Origin: Streptomyces tauricus
GTDB taxonomy: Bacteria; Actinomycetota; Actinomycetes; Streptomycetales; Streptomycetaceae
DNA: 64,000 nt
Direction: 5' to 3'
NCBI RefSeq assembly: GCF_014650955.1
Contig: NZ_BMVY01000003.1
Span: 186,001-250,000 of the forward strand
Part shown: positions 16,576-25,754 of the stretch, piece by piece
How positions within the stretch are numbered: position 1 is the stretch's first letter
Layout of the letters: every line of letters begins with the position of its first letter
Made by a program: the position numbers and the translations under genes
The notes under the pieces: model-generated
Seen by the model: only the letters and a program-made list of their open reading frames with translations
The model's database searches: none
What the model was told of the DNA's origin: nothing

Positions 16576-17603
16576 GAGTCGGTTCCTTTCTCGGGGCAAC
16601 CGCACGAGGTGCGGTGTACGAACGCGGAGGGCAGCCGCACCGTACGGGTGGGCCGGCCGGGGGAGTCCAGCCGTTCCAGCAGCAGCCGTACGGCCTGGGC
16701 CCCGATCTCCTTGCTGGGCTGGGAGACCGCGGTGAGCCGGGGCGAGAAGAGGTCCGCCCAGGAGAAGTCGTCGAAGCAGCACAGAGCCAGATCGCCGGGC
16801 ACGGACAGGCCTCCCGCGCGGACGGCCCGCAGCGCACCGATGGTCATCGCGTTGTTGGCGGTGACGAGCGCCGTGGGCGGTGCCGGGAGGGACAGCAGAG
16901 CTTCGGTCGCCCGCTCGGCGCCTGCCGCCTCCGAGTTGCCGGGGATCACGAGCCGCTCCTCGTAGGCGAGTCCCGCGTGCGCCAGGCCGAGCCGGTAGCC
17001 GGTGACGCGCTCGCTCGTCGTGCTGAGGCCCGCGAGGCCCGCGACCAGGCCGATCCTCCGGTGGCCCCGTTCGGCGAGGTGGGTGACCAGGCGTGTGACC
17101 GGCTCGGTGTTCTCCGCGGACACCTGGTCGAAGGGGAGCCCGGGCGCCGGAATGTCGTCGACGAGCCGGTCCAGGAACACCGTCGGTACGCCGTGCCGTC
17201 CGAGGTAGCCGATCAGATCCCGCGGATCCGCGGAGGGCGCGACGATCATGCCGTCCACGCGCCGCTCGTGCAGAAGCTGGACCACCTTGCGCTCGTGGAC
17301 CGGGTCGTCGTGCGGATCCGCGATCAACAGGCTGTAGCCGTGCTCCAGGGCGCTCGCCTCCACACCCTGGAGGATCTCCGTGAAATAGGGGTTGCTGATC
17401 GCCGACACCGCGAGCCCGATGGACCGGGTGCGCGCGGTGACCAGGGATCTGGCCAGGCCGTTCGGGGTGTAGCCCAGTGTCTCGATGGCATCGAGCACGG
17501 CTTGACGGGTGTGCGGCAGCACCGGGCGCGTGTCGTTGAGCACGTGCGAGACCGTCGCGACGGACACGCCCGCGTGCCGGGCCACATCGGCCATCGTCGC
17601 CAT
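16572..17603 (-). CDS. LacI family transcriptional regulator
   Basis: A 343-residue repressor. The N-terminal helix-turn-helix is classical (MADVARHAGVSVATVSHVLN) with the hinge LGYTPNGLARSL. The periplasmic-binding-protein-like effector domain follows (TRSIGLAVSAISNPYFTEIL; RVDGMIVAPS; CCFDDFSWADLFSPRLTAVSQP). The ATG at 17603 has GGGAGG five bases upstream. The longer frame covers the promoter region and starts with non-conserved sequence. It is followed by an overlapping sugar-kinase gene, and a near-perfect LacI-type palindrome lies 108 bp upstream, so autoregulation in response to a sugar is likely. Confidence 0.93.
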   Translation of the reverse strand: MATMADVARHAGVSVATVSHVLNDTRPVLPHTRQAVLDAIETLGYTPNGLARSLVTARTRSIGLAVSAISNPYFTEILQGVEASALEHGYSLLIADPHDDPVHERKVVQLLHERRVDGMIVAPSADPRDLIGYLGRHGVPTVFLDRLVDDIPAPGLPFDQVSAENTEPVTRLVTHLAERGHRRIGLVAGLAGLSTTSERVTGYRLGLAHAGLAYEERLVIPGNSEAAGAERATEALLSLPAPPTALVTANNAMTIGALRAVRAGGLSVPGDLALCCFDDFSWADLFSPRLTAVSQPSKEIGAQAVRLLLERLDSPGRPTRTVRLPSAFVHRTSCGCPEKGTDS

Positions 17604-17710
17604 GCTGTCCTCCCGCGGTCCTCCCCGCAGCCCTGCCCGGAACCGGGTGCCCGGTGCGGAACAGGCTGCCCGCCCGCGAAAGTACCCCATCCGGTGGTGC
17701 GCGTAAACGA

Positions 17711-17730
17711 TTGCGTAAGCGTTTACGCAC
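17711..17730. promoter_or_regulatory. LacI-type operator upstream of the regulator gene
   Basis: TTGCGTAAGC|GTTTACGCAC is a palindrome centred on CG with 8 of 10 base pairs matched, the layout of LacI/GalR operators. A further half-site, GCGTAAAC at 17701-17708, lies next to it. It sits between the lacI-kinase operon and the end of the XRE-type gene, consistent with autorepression. Confidence 0.75.
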
Positions 17731-17745
17731 GGCGGTGGCGGTCGC

Positions 17746-18711
17746 TCACTCCCAGTCCCACCCGATGCCCACGATCCCCGACCGCACCCGTTGCTCCACC
17801 ATGTGGACCGAGCGGTGGCGGCCGCTCAGGGCCAGCTCCTGGCGGCCGCTGCGGGGCGCCGCCGCCGAGTGCTGGGCGAACCGGTGGCAGCGCACGGGCA
17901 GCGTCCCCTCGGTGAACCGCACCTCAAGGGCGTACTGCCCGCCGGAGAAGCCGAACCCGCGGACGTACTCGCCGGACGCGCCGGCCGTGCCGTCCTCGAC
18001 GCCGTAGCGGAACAGGAAGGTGTCGCCCGCCCTCAGCACCGTGTCGAAGAGGAGCTCGGCCACGAGCACGCCGGTCTCGTGGTGCCGGAGCACGCGTCCC
18101 GTGCGGCAGTTCTCCAGGGCGTGCACGGTCATGCGCTCCGGGACGCAGCCGGGATCGCCGTGGTGGACGGCCACATAACGGTCGACGCCGTCCCTGTGGG
18201 CGCGCACGATGTGCTGGGAGTCGCGCCCCGCCAGCTCGCGGCGGGCGCCGATCCGTACCCGTTCGTGCTGGCCGAGGGCGAGGAGTCCGCCGTCGAGCGG
18301 CGAGTCGAGTTCGGCCAGCAGCTTCTCCAGCGCTCCGGAGGCCTCGACCAGCGAGCGGTACGAGCGGGCCGAGGGGCGTTCCGCCGGGGCGGACTCGTCG
18401 GCCGTCGTGAGCAGGCGGATCAGCGACTCGTCCGGCAGCTGGAGTATCTCCTCCAGGGCGCGCACGGCCCGCAGGGACTCGGCCCGCTGAGGGCGCCGGG
18501 CGCCCTGCTGCCAGTAGCTCAGGCTCGTCACGCCGACCTTGACCCCGTACCGCGTCAGATGGTGCTGTACGCGCTGCAGCGGCAGTCCGCGAGCGGTGAT
18601 CGCGGCGCGCAGCGCGACATGGAAGGGGCCGGCCCGCAGAGCCGTGTCCAGTTCCGCCGCGACGACGTGGACGTCCACGTCCGCGTCCGCGTGCTGGGTG
18701 CCGTGCCGCAT
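17746..18711 (-). CDS. XRE-type DNA-binding protein with large C-terminal domain
   Basis: A 321-residue cytosolic protein. Residues about 20-75 look like a lambda-repressor-type helix-turn-helix (FHVALRAAITARGLPLQRVQHHLTRYG, then VTSLSYWQQGARRPQRAES). The rest is a C-terminal domain of unknown function, with beta-rich sequence such as VDRYVAVHHGDPG, ENCRTGRVLRHHETGVLVAELLFD and GEYVRGFGFSGGQYALEVRF. That part could bind a ligand. ATG at 18711 has AAAGAAAGG upstream with good spacing; the longer frame extends into a non-conserved stretch. I know similar proteins in streptomycetes only as hypothetical regulators. Confidence 0.8.
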   Translation of the reverse strand: MRHGTQHADADVDVHVVAAELDTALRAGPFHVALRAAITARGLPLQRVQHHLTRYGVKVGVTSLSYWQQGARRPQRAESLRAVRALEEILQLPDESLIRLLTTADESAPAERPSARSYRSLVEASGALEKLLAELDSPLDGGLLALGQHERVRIGARRELAGRDSQHIVRAHRDGVDRYVAVHHGDPGCVPERMTVHALENCRTGRVLRHHETGVLVAELLFDTVLRAGDTFLFRYGVEDGTAGASGEYVRGFGFSGGQYALEVRFTEGTLPVRCHRFAQHSAAAPRSGRQELALSGRHRSVHMVEQRVRSGIVGIGWDWE

Positions 18712-19228
18712 GCAGGGGCCTTTCTTTTGAAGCTCACAACGGCTGGTCGGGCCGTTCGCACTGCTCGGAGGGGTCGCCCCGGTCGGCGTACGGGGGAGGG
18801 TCACATGCGTACGCCGTGGTGCCCGGCCCAAGTAATCCCGCATTGAAGCCTGTTGACCAGGCCCGGACAACACCTGATGCGCAACTCGGCTTTCACTGGC
18901 GCCCCCGACCGGTCTCCGAACCCTTCATCGGCGAAGGCGATCACGGGCACGCGCGCGTGAAGGCGGGCGTCGACGGGGGCCAGGACTCGCGGGCGCGGAT
19001 GTACGGCGGCTGCGTGGCGACCCCTGGCCGAGCGGTGGCTCAAGGCCGGCGGCGGGGGTGACGGGCGACAGCGGCGCCCTCAGGAGGCGGGCAGCAGGTC
19101 GTGCCCGGACATGCGGCGGCCCGGACCGCGGGCGGTGCGGGTCCGACGCGTAGGCGTCCTGGACCCGATGACACGCGTGCGCTCCGGGCCGTCTTCGTGC
19201 TGCGGAACGGAAGAGGTGACCGTCCGGC
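18712..19228. other. Intergenic region without convincing gene
   Basis: 517 bp with no open frame showing Streptomyces codon bias over a useful length. It contains a 9-bp perfect inverted repeat (CGGCGTACG at 18784-18792 and CGTACGCCG at 18808-18816) about 75 bp upstream of the XRE-type gene, a candidate operator. Otherwise I see nothing specific. Confidence 0.5.
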
Positions 19229-19420
19229 TCAGGGGCGGGCGTCCTCGACGGGCTGTGTCGATCGCAGGCGCTTGGCGCGCACGATGTCGGGGTCGCGGGG
19301 GTCGAGGCCGGACAGCAGGCTGTCGCCGTACTGCTCCTCGTCCTGGTACGGGCGGACCCGGACCGACCGTCGTGATTTCTCGATCCGTGTCTGTCGCATC
19401 TTCCGCAGCCCTTCGGTCAT
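19229..19420 (-). CDS. Small basic hypothetical protein
   Basis: A 63-residue, strongly charged, Arg-rich protein. The C-terminal two thirds (RPYQDEEQYGDSLLSGLDPR then DPDIVRAKRLR) use GC-rich third positions, which argues for real coding. The frame stays open upstream to an ATG at 19690. However, the stretch between about 19440 and 19530 has poor codon bias (many A/T third positions), so I place the start at the ATG at 19420. The ribosome site there is weak. No recognised function; the sequence is reminiscent of small conserved actinobacterial proteins of unknown role. Confidence 0.5.
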   Translation of the reverse strand: MTEGLRKMRQTRIEKSRRSVRVRPYQDEEQYGDSLLSGLDPRDPDIVRAKRLRSTQPVEDARP

Positions 19421-19792
19421 CGACCCGACGCCCTTGTCCGGGGCGGTGGATCCACCTGCATCTGCACTGCTACGAGCATTGCCCCGAATTGTCTTCGTGT
19501 CGTCACGGCCAGCCCCCGAAACAGGTTCCGGTCCACCTGAATTGCCCACCTCGCGCCAGCCGTAACCGTCCACGTCCGAAGGGGTGTTGGTCGGAAGGCG
19601 TGGCGGCGTGCCCTCGGAGGGGTGCGGCATCGGCCGGTCGAGGGGGCGGGCGGGGGGTGCCGGCGGCCGGCGCCGCGCTGATCGGGGCATGTCAGGCGAC
19701 CTTTGGGGCCGGATCTGGCCGGAGCGGGGCCCGGGCGAGGCCAGGAGCGGTCCGGATCGGGCCCGGCCGGGGGACGGCGGGCCGTCGCGCTG
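19421..19792. other. Intergenic region upstream of uvrC
   Basis: 372 bp without a supported gene. The left part (19440-19530) is relatively AT-rich and probably carries the promoter of the small minus-strand gene. The right part is GC-rich and leads into the uvrC promoter palindrome. Confidence 0.45.
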
Positions 19793-19816
19793 TCACACCC
19801 CGCCAGTAGGGTGTGA
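19793..19816 (+). promoter_or_regulatory. uvrC promoter with overlapping inverted repeat
   Basis: TAGGGT at 19807-19812 is a good -10 element that would start transcription at or next to the ATG at 19820, giving a leaderless message. The same bases form half of a perfect 8-bp inverted repeat, TCACACCC (19793-19800) and GGGTGTGA (19809-19816), a possible operator. I see no strong -35. Confidence 0.5.
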
Positions 19817-19819
19817 GAC

Positions 19820-21874
19820 ATGGCCGACCCCTCCAGCTACCGCCCCAAGCCGGGACAGATCCCCGACTCGCCAGGGGTCTACAGATTCCGCGACGAGCAC
19901 CGCCGGGTGATCTACGTCGGGAAGGCGAAGAGCCTGCGCCAGCGCCTGGCCAGCTACTTCCAGGACCTCTCGAACCTCCACCCGCGTACGCGCACGATGG
20001 TCACCACGGCCGCGTCGGTGGAGTGGACCGTGGTGTCCACGGAGGTCGAGGCGCTGCAGCTGGAGTACTCCTGGATCAAGGAGTACGACCCCCGGTTCAA
20101 CGTCAAATACCGCGACGACAAGAGCTACCCCTACCTCGCGGTCACCATGAACGAGCAGTTTCCGCGCGTGCAGGTGATGCGCGGCCAGAAGAAGAAGGGC
20201 GTGCGCTACTTCGGTCCCTACGGACACGCGTGGGCGATCCGCGACACCGTGGACCTGCTGCTGCGCGTCTTCCCCGTGCGGACATGCTCCGCGGGCGTGT
20301 TCCGGAACGCCGAGCGGACGGGCCGCCCCTGTCTGCTCGGCTACATCGGCAAGTGCTCCGCCCCCTGCGTCGGCCGCGTCACGCCCGAGGAGCACCGTGA
20401 ACTCGCCGAGGAGTTCTGCGACTTCATGACCGGCCGCACGGGCACGTACATCCGCCGCCTGGAGCGGCAGATGACGGACGCCGCCGAGGACATGGAGTAC
20501 GAGCGCGCCGGCCGGCTGCGCGACGACATCGGGGCCCTGAAGAAGGCCATGGAGAAGAGCGCCGTCGTGCTCGCCGACGCGACGGACGCCGATCTGATCG
20601 CCCTCGCCGAGGACGAGCTGGAAGCCGCCGTGCAGATCTTCCACGTACGTGGCGGCCGGGTGCGCGGCCAGCGCGGCTGGGTCACCGACAAGGTCGAGGC
20701 GGTCACGACGGGAGACCTGGTCGAGCACGCGCTCCAGCAGCTGTACGGGGAGGAGACCGGCGACTCCGTACCGAAGGAGGTGCTCGTCCCGGCGCTGCCC
20801 GACCCCGTGGAGCCCGTCCAGGAGTGGCTCACCGAGCGGCGCGGGTCGAACGTGTCGCTGCGGATCCCGCAGCGCGGCGACAAGAAGGCCCTCATGGAGA
20901 CGGTCGAGCGCAACGCCCTCCACTCGCTCGCCCTCCACAAGACGAAGCGCGCCTCCGACCTGACGACCCGCTCCCGCGCGCTGGAGGAGATCGCCGAGGC
21001 CCTCGACCTGGACAGTGCCCCCCTGAGGATCGAGTGCTACGACATCTCGCACCTCCAGGGCGACGACGTCGTGGCGTCGATGGTCGTCTTCGAGGACGGG
21101 CTGGCGCGCAAGAGCGAGTACCGGCGCTTCCAGATCAAGGGCTTCGAGGGCCAGGACGACGTCCGCTCCATGCACGAGGTGATCACCCGCCGCTTCAGGC
21201 GGTACCTCGGCGAGAAGGAGAAGACCGGCGAGTGGGCCGACGGCGAGGTGAGTCTCACCGAGGAGGACGGGCGGCCCAAGCGGTTCGCGTACCCGCCGCA
21301 GCTGGTCGTCGTCGACGGCGGCAAGCCGCAGGTCGCGGCGGCCCGGCGGGCCCTGGACGAGCTGGGCATCGACGACATCGCCGTCTGCGGCCTCGCCAAG
21401 CGCCTCGAAGAGGTGTGGCTGCCCGGCGACGACGACCCGGTGGTACTGCCACGTACCAGTGAAGGGCTCTATCTTCTTCAGCGTGTGCGCGACGAGGCGC
21501 ACCGCTTCGCGATCACCTACCAGCGCACCAAGCGGGCCCGGCGCTTCAGGGCGAGCCCGCTCGACGACGTGCCGGGCCTGGGTGAGACTCGCAAGCAGGC
21601 ATTGATCAAGCATTTCGGTTCGGTGAAAAAGCTGCGATCCGCGACAATCGACCAGATCTGCGAGGTTCCCGGCATAGGCCGCAAGACGGCCGAGTCCATC
21701 GCCGTGGCCTTCGCCCAGGCGGCTCCGGCGGCTCCCGCCGTGAACACCGCCACCGGAGAGATCATGGAAGACGAGGATCACGTGGAGGACGCGGCACCCG
21801 AAACGACGGCGGGTGTCGCAGAGGAGCCCGTGTCCGCGGGCGCCTCGGACGAGCGACGGGGGCAGGAAAGATGA
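19820..21874 (+). CDS. uvrC: Excinuclease ABC subunit C
   Basis: The 684-residue nuclease of nucleotide excision repair, which makes both the 3' and 5' cuts around a lesion. The N-terminal GIY-YIG domain ([20 protein letters not shown]) carries the 3' incision site. A cysteine-containing segment ([22 protein letters not shown]) follows, then a UVR domain with [22 protein letters not shown] that contacts UvrB. The RNase H-like 5' nuclease ([32 protein letters not shown]) and C-terminal helix-hairpin-helix motifs ([31 protein letters not shown]) complete it. A Glu/Ala-rich tail of 50 residues ends the protein. The start ATG is probably leaderless. Its stop overlaps rapZ by four bases, so repair and the rapZ-yvcK-whiA chain are transcriptionally linked. 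Confidence 0.97.
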   Translation: MADPSSYRPKPGQIPDSPGVYRFRDEHRRVIYVGKAKSLRQRLASYFQDLSNLHPRTRTMVTTAASVEWTVVSTEVEALQLEYSWIKEYDPRFNVKYRDDKSYPYLAVTMNEQFPRVQVMRGQKKKGVRYFGPYGHAWAIRDTVDLLLRVFPVRTCSAGVFRNAERTGRPCLLGYIGKCSAPCVGRVTPEEHRELAEEFCDFMTGRTGTYIRRLERQMTDAAEDMEYERAGRLRDDIGALKKAMEKSAVVLADATDADLIALAEDELEAAVQIFHVRGGRVRGQRGWVTDKVEAVTTGDLVEHALQQLYGEETGDSVPKEVLVPALPDPVEPVQEWLTERRGSNVSLRIPQRGDKKALMETVERNALHSLALHKTKRASDLTTRSRALEEIAEALDLDSAPLRIECYDISHLQGDDVVASMVVFEDGLARKSEYRRFQIKGFEGQDDVRSMHEVITRRFRRYLGEKEKTGEWADGEVSLTEEDGRPKRFAYPPQLVVVDGGKPQVAAARRALDELGIDDIAVCGLAKRLEEVWLPGDDDPVVLPRTSEGLYLLQRVRDEAHRFAITYQRTKRARRFRASPLDDVPGLGETRKQALIKHFGSVKKLRSATIDQICEVPGIGRKTAESIAVAFAQAAPAAPAVNTATGEIMEDEDHVEDAAPETTAGVAEEPVSAGASDERRGQER

Positions 21875-23001
21875 CCGGGTACGAGCAGGAAGAACCGGTG
21901 ACGCCGCGCACGGCGGACACCGGAACCGACGTGTCGCGCACAGCTGGGACCGAGGCATCGCACAAGGAAGCACGCGAAGATCGGCCGCAGCGGACGGCGG
22001 CGGCCGGCACGGCCGACAGTGCGCCTGACAACGCGCCCGGCGACGCGGCCGACGGCACGGCCGGTGAGGGCGAAGCGGAACAGGAAGACGGAGCGGAAGT
22101 GAATACGGGCACGATCGAGAAGGCCGGCGTCCCCGAGGCGGCCATCCCGGAGCTGGTGATCATCTCCGGGATGTCGGGCGCGGGCCGGTCCACCGCCGCC
22201 AAGTGTCTGGAGGACCTGGGCTGGTTCGTCGTCGACAACCTGCCGCCCGCGCTGATCCCCACCATGGTGGAGCTCGGCGCCCGCTCGCAGGGGAACGTGG
22301 CACGCATCGCGGTCGTCGTCGACGTCCGGGGCCGCCGCTTCTTCGACAACCTGCGCGAGTCCCTCGCCGACCTGGAGACCAAGCACGTCACCCGGCGGAT
22401 CGTCTTCCTGGAGTCCTCGGACGACGCCCTGGTGCGCCGCTTCGAGGGAGTGCGCCGGCCGCACCCGCTCCAGGGCGACGGCCGCATCGTCGACGGCATC
22501 GCCGCCGAGCGCGAACTGCTGCGCGAGCTGCGCGGTGACGCCGACCTGGTGATCGACACCTCCAGCCTGAACGTGCACGAGCTGCGCGCCAAGATGGACG
22601 CCCAGTTCGCCGGGGAGGAGGAGCCCGAGCTGCGGGCCACCGTCATGTCCTTCGGCTTCAAGTACGGCCTGCCGGTCGACGCCGACCTGGTCGTGGACAT
22701 GCGGTTCCTGCCCAACCCGCACTGGGTCCCGGAGCTGCGCCAGTACACCGGCCTCAACGAGGAGGTGGCCGGGTACGTCTTCAACCAGCCCGGCGCCAAG
22801 GAGTTCCTCGACCGGTACGCCGAACTGCTGCAGCTCATCCGGGCGGGCTACCGCCGCGAGGGCAAGCGCTACGTGACCATCGCGGTCGGCTGCACCGGCG
22901 GCAAGCACCGCTCCGTCGCCATGTCGGAGAAGCTCGCGGCCCGCCTGGTGTCCGAGGGAGTGGAGACGGTCGTCGTCCACCGGGACATGGGCCGCGAATG
23001 A
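21871..23001 (+). CDS. rapZ: RapZ-family RNase adapter / P-loop protein
   Basis: A P-loop protein of 376 residues (YvcJ/RapZ family). Core from about residue 92: Walker [10 protein letters not shown] at 100-108, [22 protein letters not shown], and the C-terminal RapZ domain ([50 protein letters not shown]). In E. coli RapZ controls glmS through the small RNA GlmZ; in actinobacteria the role is open. The first 90 residues are acidic, Ala/Thr-rich and without predicted structure, longer than the family norm. An internal GTG at 22099, behind GGAG, would give a 300-residue form. The ATG at 21871 overlaps the uvrC stop (ATGA) and the stop overlaps yvcK, the conserved gene arrangement rapZ-yvcK-whiA. 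Confidence 0.93.
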   Translation: MTGYEQEEPVTPRTADTGTDVSRTAGTEASHKEAREDRPQRTAAAGTADSAPDNAPGDAADGTAGEGEAEQEDGAEVNTGTIEKAGVPEAAIPELVIISGMSGAGRSTAAKCLEDLGWFVVDNLPPALIPTMVELGARSQGNVARIAVVVDVRGRRFFDNLRESLADLETKHVTRRIVFLESSDDALVRRFEGVRRPHPLQGDGRIVDGIAAERELLRELRGDADLVIDTSSLNVHELRAKMDAQFAGEEEPELRATVMSFGFKYGLPVDADLVVDMRFLPNPHWVPELRQYTGLNEEVAGYVFNQPGAKEFLDRYAELLQLIRAGYRREGKRYVTIAVGCTGGKHRSVAMSEKLAARLVSEGVETVVVHRDMGRE

Positions 23002-24104
23002 CACGACGTTCTCTGCGGCTGGACCGGCTGCGGCGGGGCGGTATCGACGGGCGCGGTATCGACGGGCCCGGCGGCAGGCCCGTCGACGCCCGCGCCGCCA
23101 GGCCCGCCGAGGCCCGCGGCGCCAAGCCGCGCCGCCGCGGCGCCCAGCCCAAGGTCGTCGCGCTGGGCGGGGGCATGGGCCTGTCCGCCTCGCTCGCCGC
23201 CCTGCGCCGCATCACCGGCGACCTCACCGCCGTCGTCACGGTCGCGGACGACGGCGGCTCCAGCGGCCGGCTGCGCGACGAGCTGGGCGTGCTGCCGCCC
23301 GGCGACCTGCGCAAGGCGCTGGCCGCGCTGTGCGGCGACGACGACTGGGGCCAGACCTGGGCCCGGGTCATCCAGCACCGCTTCCAGTCCCAGGGCGAAC
23401 TGCACGAGCACGCGGTCGGCAATCTGCTGATCGTCGCCCTGTGGGAGCAGCTCGGCGACCACGTCCAGGCGCTCGACCTGGTCGGCAGGCTGCTTGGCGC
23501 GCACGGCAGGGTGCTGCCCATGTCCGCCGTACCCCTGGAGCTCCAGGCGCTGGTCAAGGGCCACGACCCGGACCGGCCCGAGGACGTCGACACCGTACGG
23601 GGCCAGGCGACCGTGGCGCTCACCCCCGGCGAGGTGCAGTCCGTGCACCTCGTACCGCACGACCCGCCGGCGGTCCCCGAAGCCGTCGCCGCGGTCCTCG
23701 ACGCGGACTGGGTGGTCCTCGGTCCCGGCTCTTGGTTCTCCTCCGTGATCCCGCATCTGCTCGTACCCGAACTGCTCGACGCCCTCACCGAGACGAAGGC
23801 GCGCCGGGTCCTCCCGCTGAACCTCGCTCCGCAGCCCGGAGAAACAGAAGGCTTCTCACCGCAGCGTCATTTGGAGGTTTTGGGACGACACGCCCCTAAA
23901 CTCGCCCTGGACGTGGTGTTGGCCGACGAGGCCGCCGTGCCCGACCGCGAGATACTCGCCGACGCCGCCAAGCGGTTCGGCGCGGCGGTCGAGCTGGCGC
24001 CCGTGGCGAGGACCGACGGGACTCCGAGGCACGATCCGGAGCTGTTGGCCGCCGCGTACGACCGTATTTTTCGGATGCATGGAAGGATCGGCCCATGGCG
24101 ATGA
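22998..24104 (+). CDS. yvcK: YvcK/CofD-like protein (gluconeogenesis factor family)
   Basis: A 368-residue protein of the YvcK (MgfK) family, which binds UDP-sugars and influences carbon flux and cell-wall synthesis in B. subtilis and mycobacteria. The Rossmann-like start [20 protein letters not shown] at about residues 52-71 and [27 protein letters not shown] are family hallmarks. [16 protein letters not shown] and [16 protein letters not shown] follow. The first 50 residues are a basic, Gly/Arg/Ala-rich extension. It overlaps rapZ by four bases and whiA by ten. Near its 3' end (about 23850-23905) codon use becomes unusual (TTG, GTT, CAT, AAA). That suggests embedded regulatory sequence for whiA. 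Confidence 0.93.
   Translation: MTRRSLRLDRLRRGGIDGRGIDGPGGRPVDARAARPAEARGAKPRRRGAQPKVVALGGGMGLSASLAALRRITGDLTAVVTVADDGGSSGRLRDELGVLPPGDLRKALAALCGDDDWGQTWARVIQHRFQSQGELHEHAVGNLLIVALWEQLGDHVQALDLVGRLLGAHGRVLPMSAVPLELQALVKGHDPDRPEDVDTVRGQATVALTPGEVQSVHLVPHDPPAVPEAVAAVLDADWVVLGPGSWFSSVIPHLLVPELLDALTETKARRVLPLNLAPQPGETEGFSPQRHLEVLGRHAPKLALDVVLADEAAVPDREILADAAKRFGAAVELAPVARTDGTPRHDPELLAAAYDRIFRMHGRIGPWR
23871..23901 (+). promoter_or_regulatory. Possible internal whiA promoter with WhiA site
   Basis: Inside yvcK, TTGGAG (23871-23876) and TAAACT (23896-23901) flank GACAC (23887-23891), the core bound by WhiA as known from S. venezuelae. The distance to the whiA start is about 200 bp. A developmentally regulated whiA promoter inside the upstream gene is known in S. 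coelicolor, so this is a plausible equivalent. Confidence 0.4.
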
Positions 24105-25084
24105 CGGCAGCGGTGAAGGACGAGATCTCCCGGCTTCCCGTCACCCGGACCTGCTGCAGAAAGGCGGAGGTCTCCGCCATCCTGCGGTTCGCGGGCGGCC
24201 TTCACCTGGTGAGCGGCCGGATCGTGATCGAGGCGGAGCTGGACACCGCGATGGCGGCGCGACGGCTGAAGCGGGACATTCTTGAGATTTTCGGCCACAG
24301 TTCCGAACTGATCGTGATGGCGCCGGGCGGGTTGCGCCGCGGTTCCCGTTACGTCGTCCGGGTGGTTGCGGGCGGTGACCAGCTGGCCCGCCAGACCGGT
24401 CTCGTGGACGGCAGGGGGCGCCCGATCAGGGGTCTGCCGCCGCAGGTGGTCTCGGGGGCCACCTGCGACGCGGAGGCGGCCTGGCGCGGGGCGTTCCTGG
24501 CGCACGGTTCGCTCACCGAGCCCGGGCGCTCGTCCTCGCTGGAGGTGACCTGCCCGGGGCCGGAGGCGGCGCTCGCGCTGGTCGGGGCGGCCCGGCGGCT
24601 GTCCATCGCCGCGAAGGCGCGCGAGGTGCGGGGTGTGGACCGGGTCGTCGTGCGGGACGGGGACGCCATCGGGGCGCTGCTGACGCGGCTCGGGGCGCAC
24701 GAGTCCGTGCTGGCGTGGGAGGAGCGGCGGATGCGGCGGGAGGTTCGCGCCACGGCGAATCGTCTCGCCAACTTCGACGACGCGAATCTGCGGCGGTCGG
24801 CTCGGGCGGCGGTGGCCGCGGGGGCTCGGGTGCAGCGGGCGCTGGAGATTCTCGCGGACGAGGTTCCTGAGCATCTCGCGGCTGCTGGGCGGTTGCGGAT
24901 GGAGCACAAGCAGGCGTCGCTGGAGGAGCTGGGGGCGCTTGCTGAGCCGCCGCTCACGAAGGACGCGGTGGCGGGGCGGATTCGGCGGCTGCTCGCGATG
25001 GCCGACAAGCGGGCGCAGGATCTTGGGATTCCGGGTACGGAGTCCACGCTCAGTGAGGAGATGGCCGACAACCTGGTGGGGTGA
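24095..25084 (+). CDS. whiA: Sporulation regulator WhiA
   Basis: A 329-residue WhiA protein, required with WhiB for sporulation septation in streptomycetes and present in most Gram-positives. The N-terminal domain ([35 protein letters not shown], then [21 protein letters not shown]) is related to LAGLIDADG homing endonucleases but without nuclease function. The C-terminal helix-turn-helix ([37 protein letters not shown]) binds DNA. The ATG at 24095 has GGAAGGA seven bases upstream and overlaps yvcK by ten bases. Length and sequence are fully typical. It is followed by a large repeat array, not by a simple terminator. Confidence 0.97.
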   Translation: MAMTAAVKDEISRLPVTRTCCRKAEVSAILRFAGGLHLVSGRIVIEAELDTAMAARRLKRDILEIFGHSSELIVMAPGGLRRGSRYVVRVVAGGDQLARQTGLVDGRGRPIRGLPPQVVSGATCDAEAAWRGAFLAHGSLTEPGRSSSLEVTCPGPEAALALVGAARRLSIAAKAREVRGVDRVVVRDGDAIGALLTRLGAHESVLAWEERRMRREVRATANRLANFDDANLRRSARAAVAAGARVQRALEILADEVPEHLAAAGRLRMEHKQASLEELGALAEPPLTKDAVAGRIRRLLAMADKRAQDLGIPGTESTLSEEMADNLVG

Positions 25085-25098
25085 CGTCCCTGCGGGTT

Positions 25099-25574
25099 GC
25101 GCCGTTCCCCGCGCCCCTGGGGGTGGTCGGCTTGCGGTCGACCTGGGGTTGCTCGCGCCGTTCCCCGCGCCCCTGAGGTGGGAGGGGGTCGGGGTGAGTA
25201 GTCGGCTTCCGGTCTACCTGGGTTGCTCGCGCAGTTCCCCGCGCCCCTGAGGGGTGGGGGTTCGGGTTTGTCGTCGGGTTTCTGTAGGTCTGGGCTGAGT
25301 GCGCCGTTCCCGCGCCCCTGGGTGGGTCGGGGTCGAGGCGATCGACATGGCTCGCGCCCCTTGCCATGGCTGCCCGCACCCGACAGCCCACGTGAGCCCC
25401 CACCCCCAAGGGGCGCGGGGAACGGCGCGGGCAACCGAATGCGGGCCCGCGGGGCACTCCGCGCGAGCCCCCACCCACCTCAGGGGCGGCGGGGAACGGA
25501 GCGCGCGGCCGAATGCGGGCCCGCGGGGCGATCCAGGCCGGCCCCCACCCACCCAGGGGCGCGGGGAACTGCGC
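25099..25574. repeat. Two opposed arrays of palindromic GTTCCCCGCGCCCC repeats
   Basis: The gap behind whiA holds seven copies of the dispersed repeat core. Four are direct (25099-25118, 25155-25174, 25229-25248, 25301-25319, the last with one C missing). Three are inverted (25409-25428, 25482-25504, 25555-25574). Spacing is about 73 bp for most neighbours, because flanking sequence such as CTACCTGGGTTGCTCGC or GAATGCGGGCCCGCGGGGC is repeated too. The two arrays face each other around 25360, making a potential large cruciform. No protein-coding gene is credible here. Confidence 0.9.
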
Positions 25575-25682
25575 GGGCAACCCCCAGCGGCCCGCACCCG
25601 CCAGTCACGGTCACCCCCAACTAACCCCCGCCCAGACCCATTTGGGCTAGTCGGGTGCCCGCCCGAGGGGTGTCACGCGCTA

Positions 25683-25737
25683 TTGACTTGACCATGGACT
25701 GTCATAAGCCTGGCATCTGTTCGCCGCAGTGGCGAAC
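25683..25737 (+). promoter_or_regulatory. Promoter and leader hairpin of the M14 carboxypeptidase
   Basis: TTGACT at 25683-25688 followed after 15-17 bp by CATAAG/AAGCCT in an AT-richer stretch is a plausible promoter. GTTCGCC (25719-25725) and GGCGAAC (25731-25737) form a perfect 7-bp stem just before the ribosome site AAGGGGGG. Confidence 0.5.
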
Positions 25738-25754
25738 TACTGCAAGGGGGGCTC

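Noticed and set aside
19010..19060. tRNA-like stretch TGGCCGAGCGGTGGCTCAAG
   Set aside because: It resembles the D-arm of Ser/Leu tRNAs, but there is no matching acceptor stem, anticodon arm or T-arm.
25085..25691. Open frames through the repeat array behind whiA
   Set aside because: All translate to Pro/Arg/Gly/Ala-rich repeats dictated by the GTTCCCCGCGCCCC core, with no conserved start or ribosome site.
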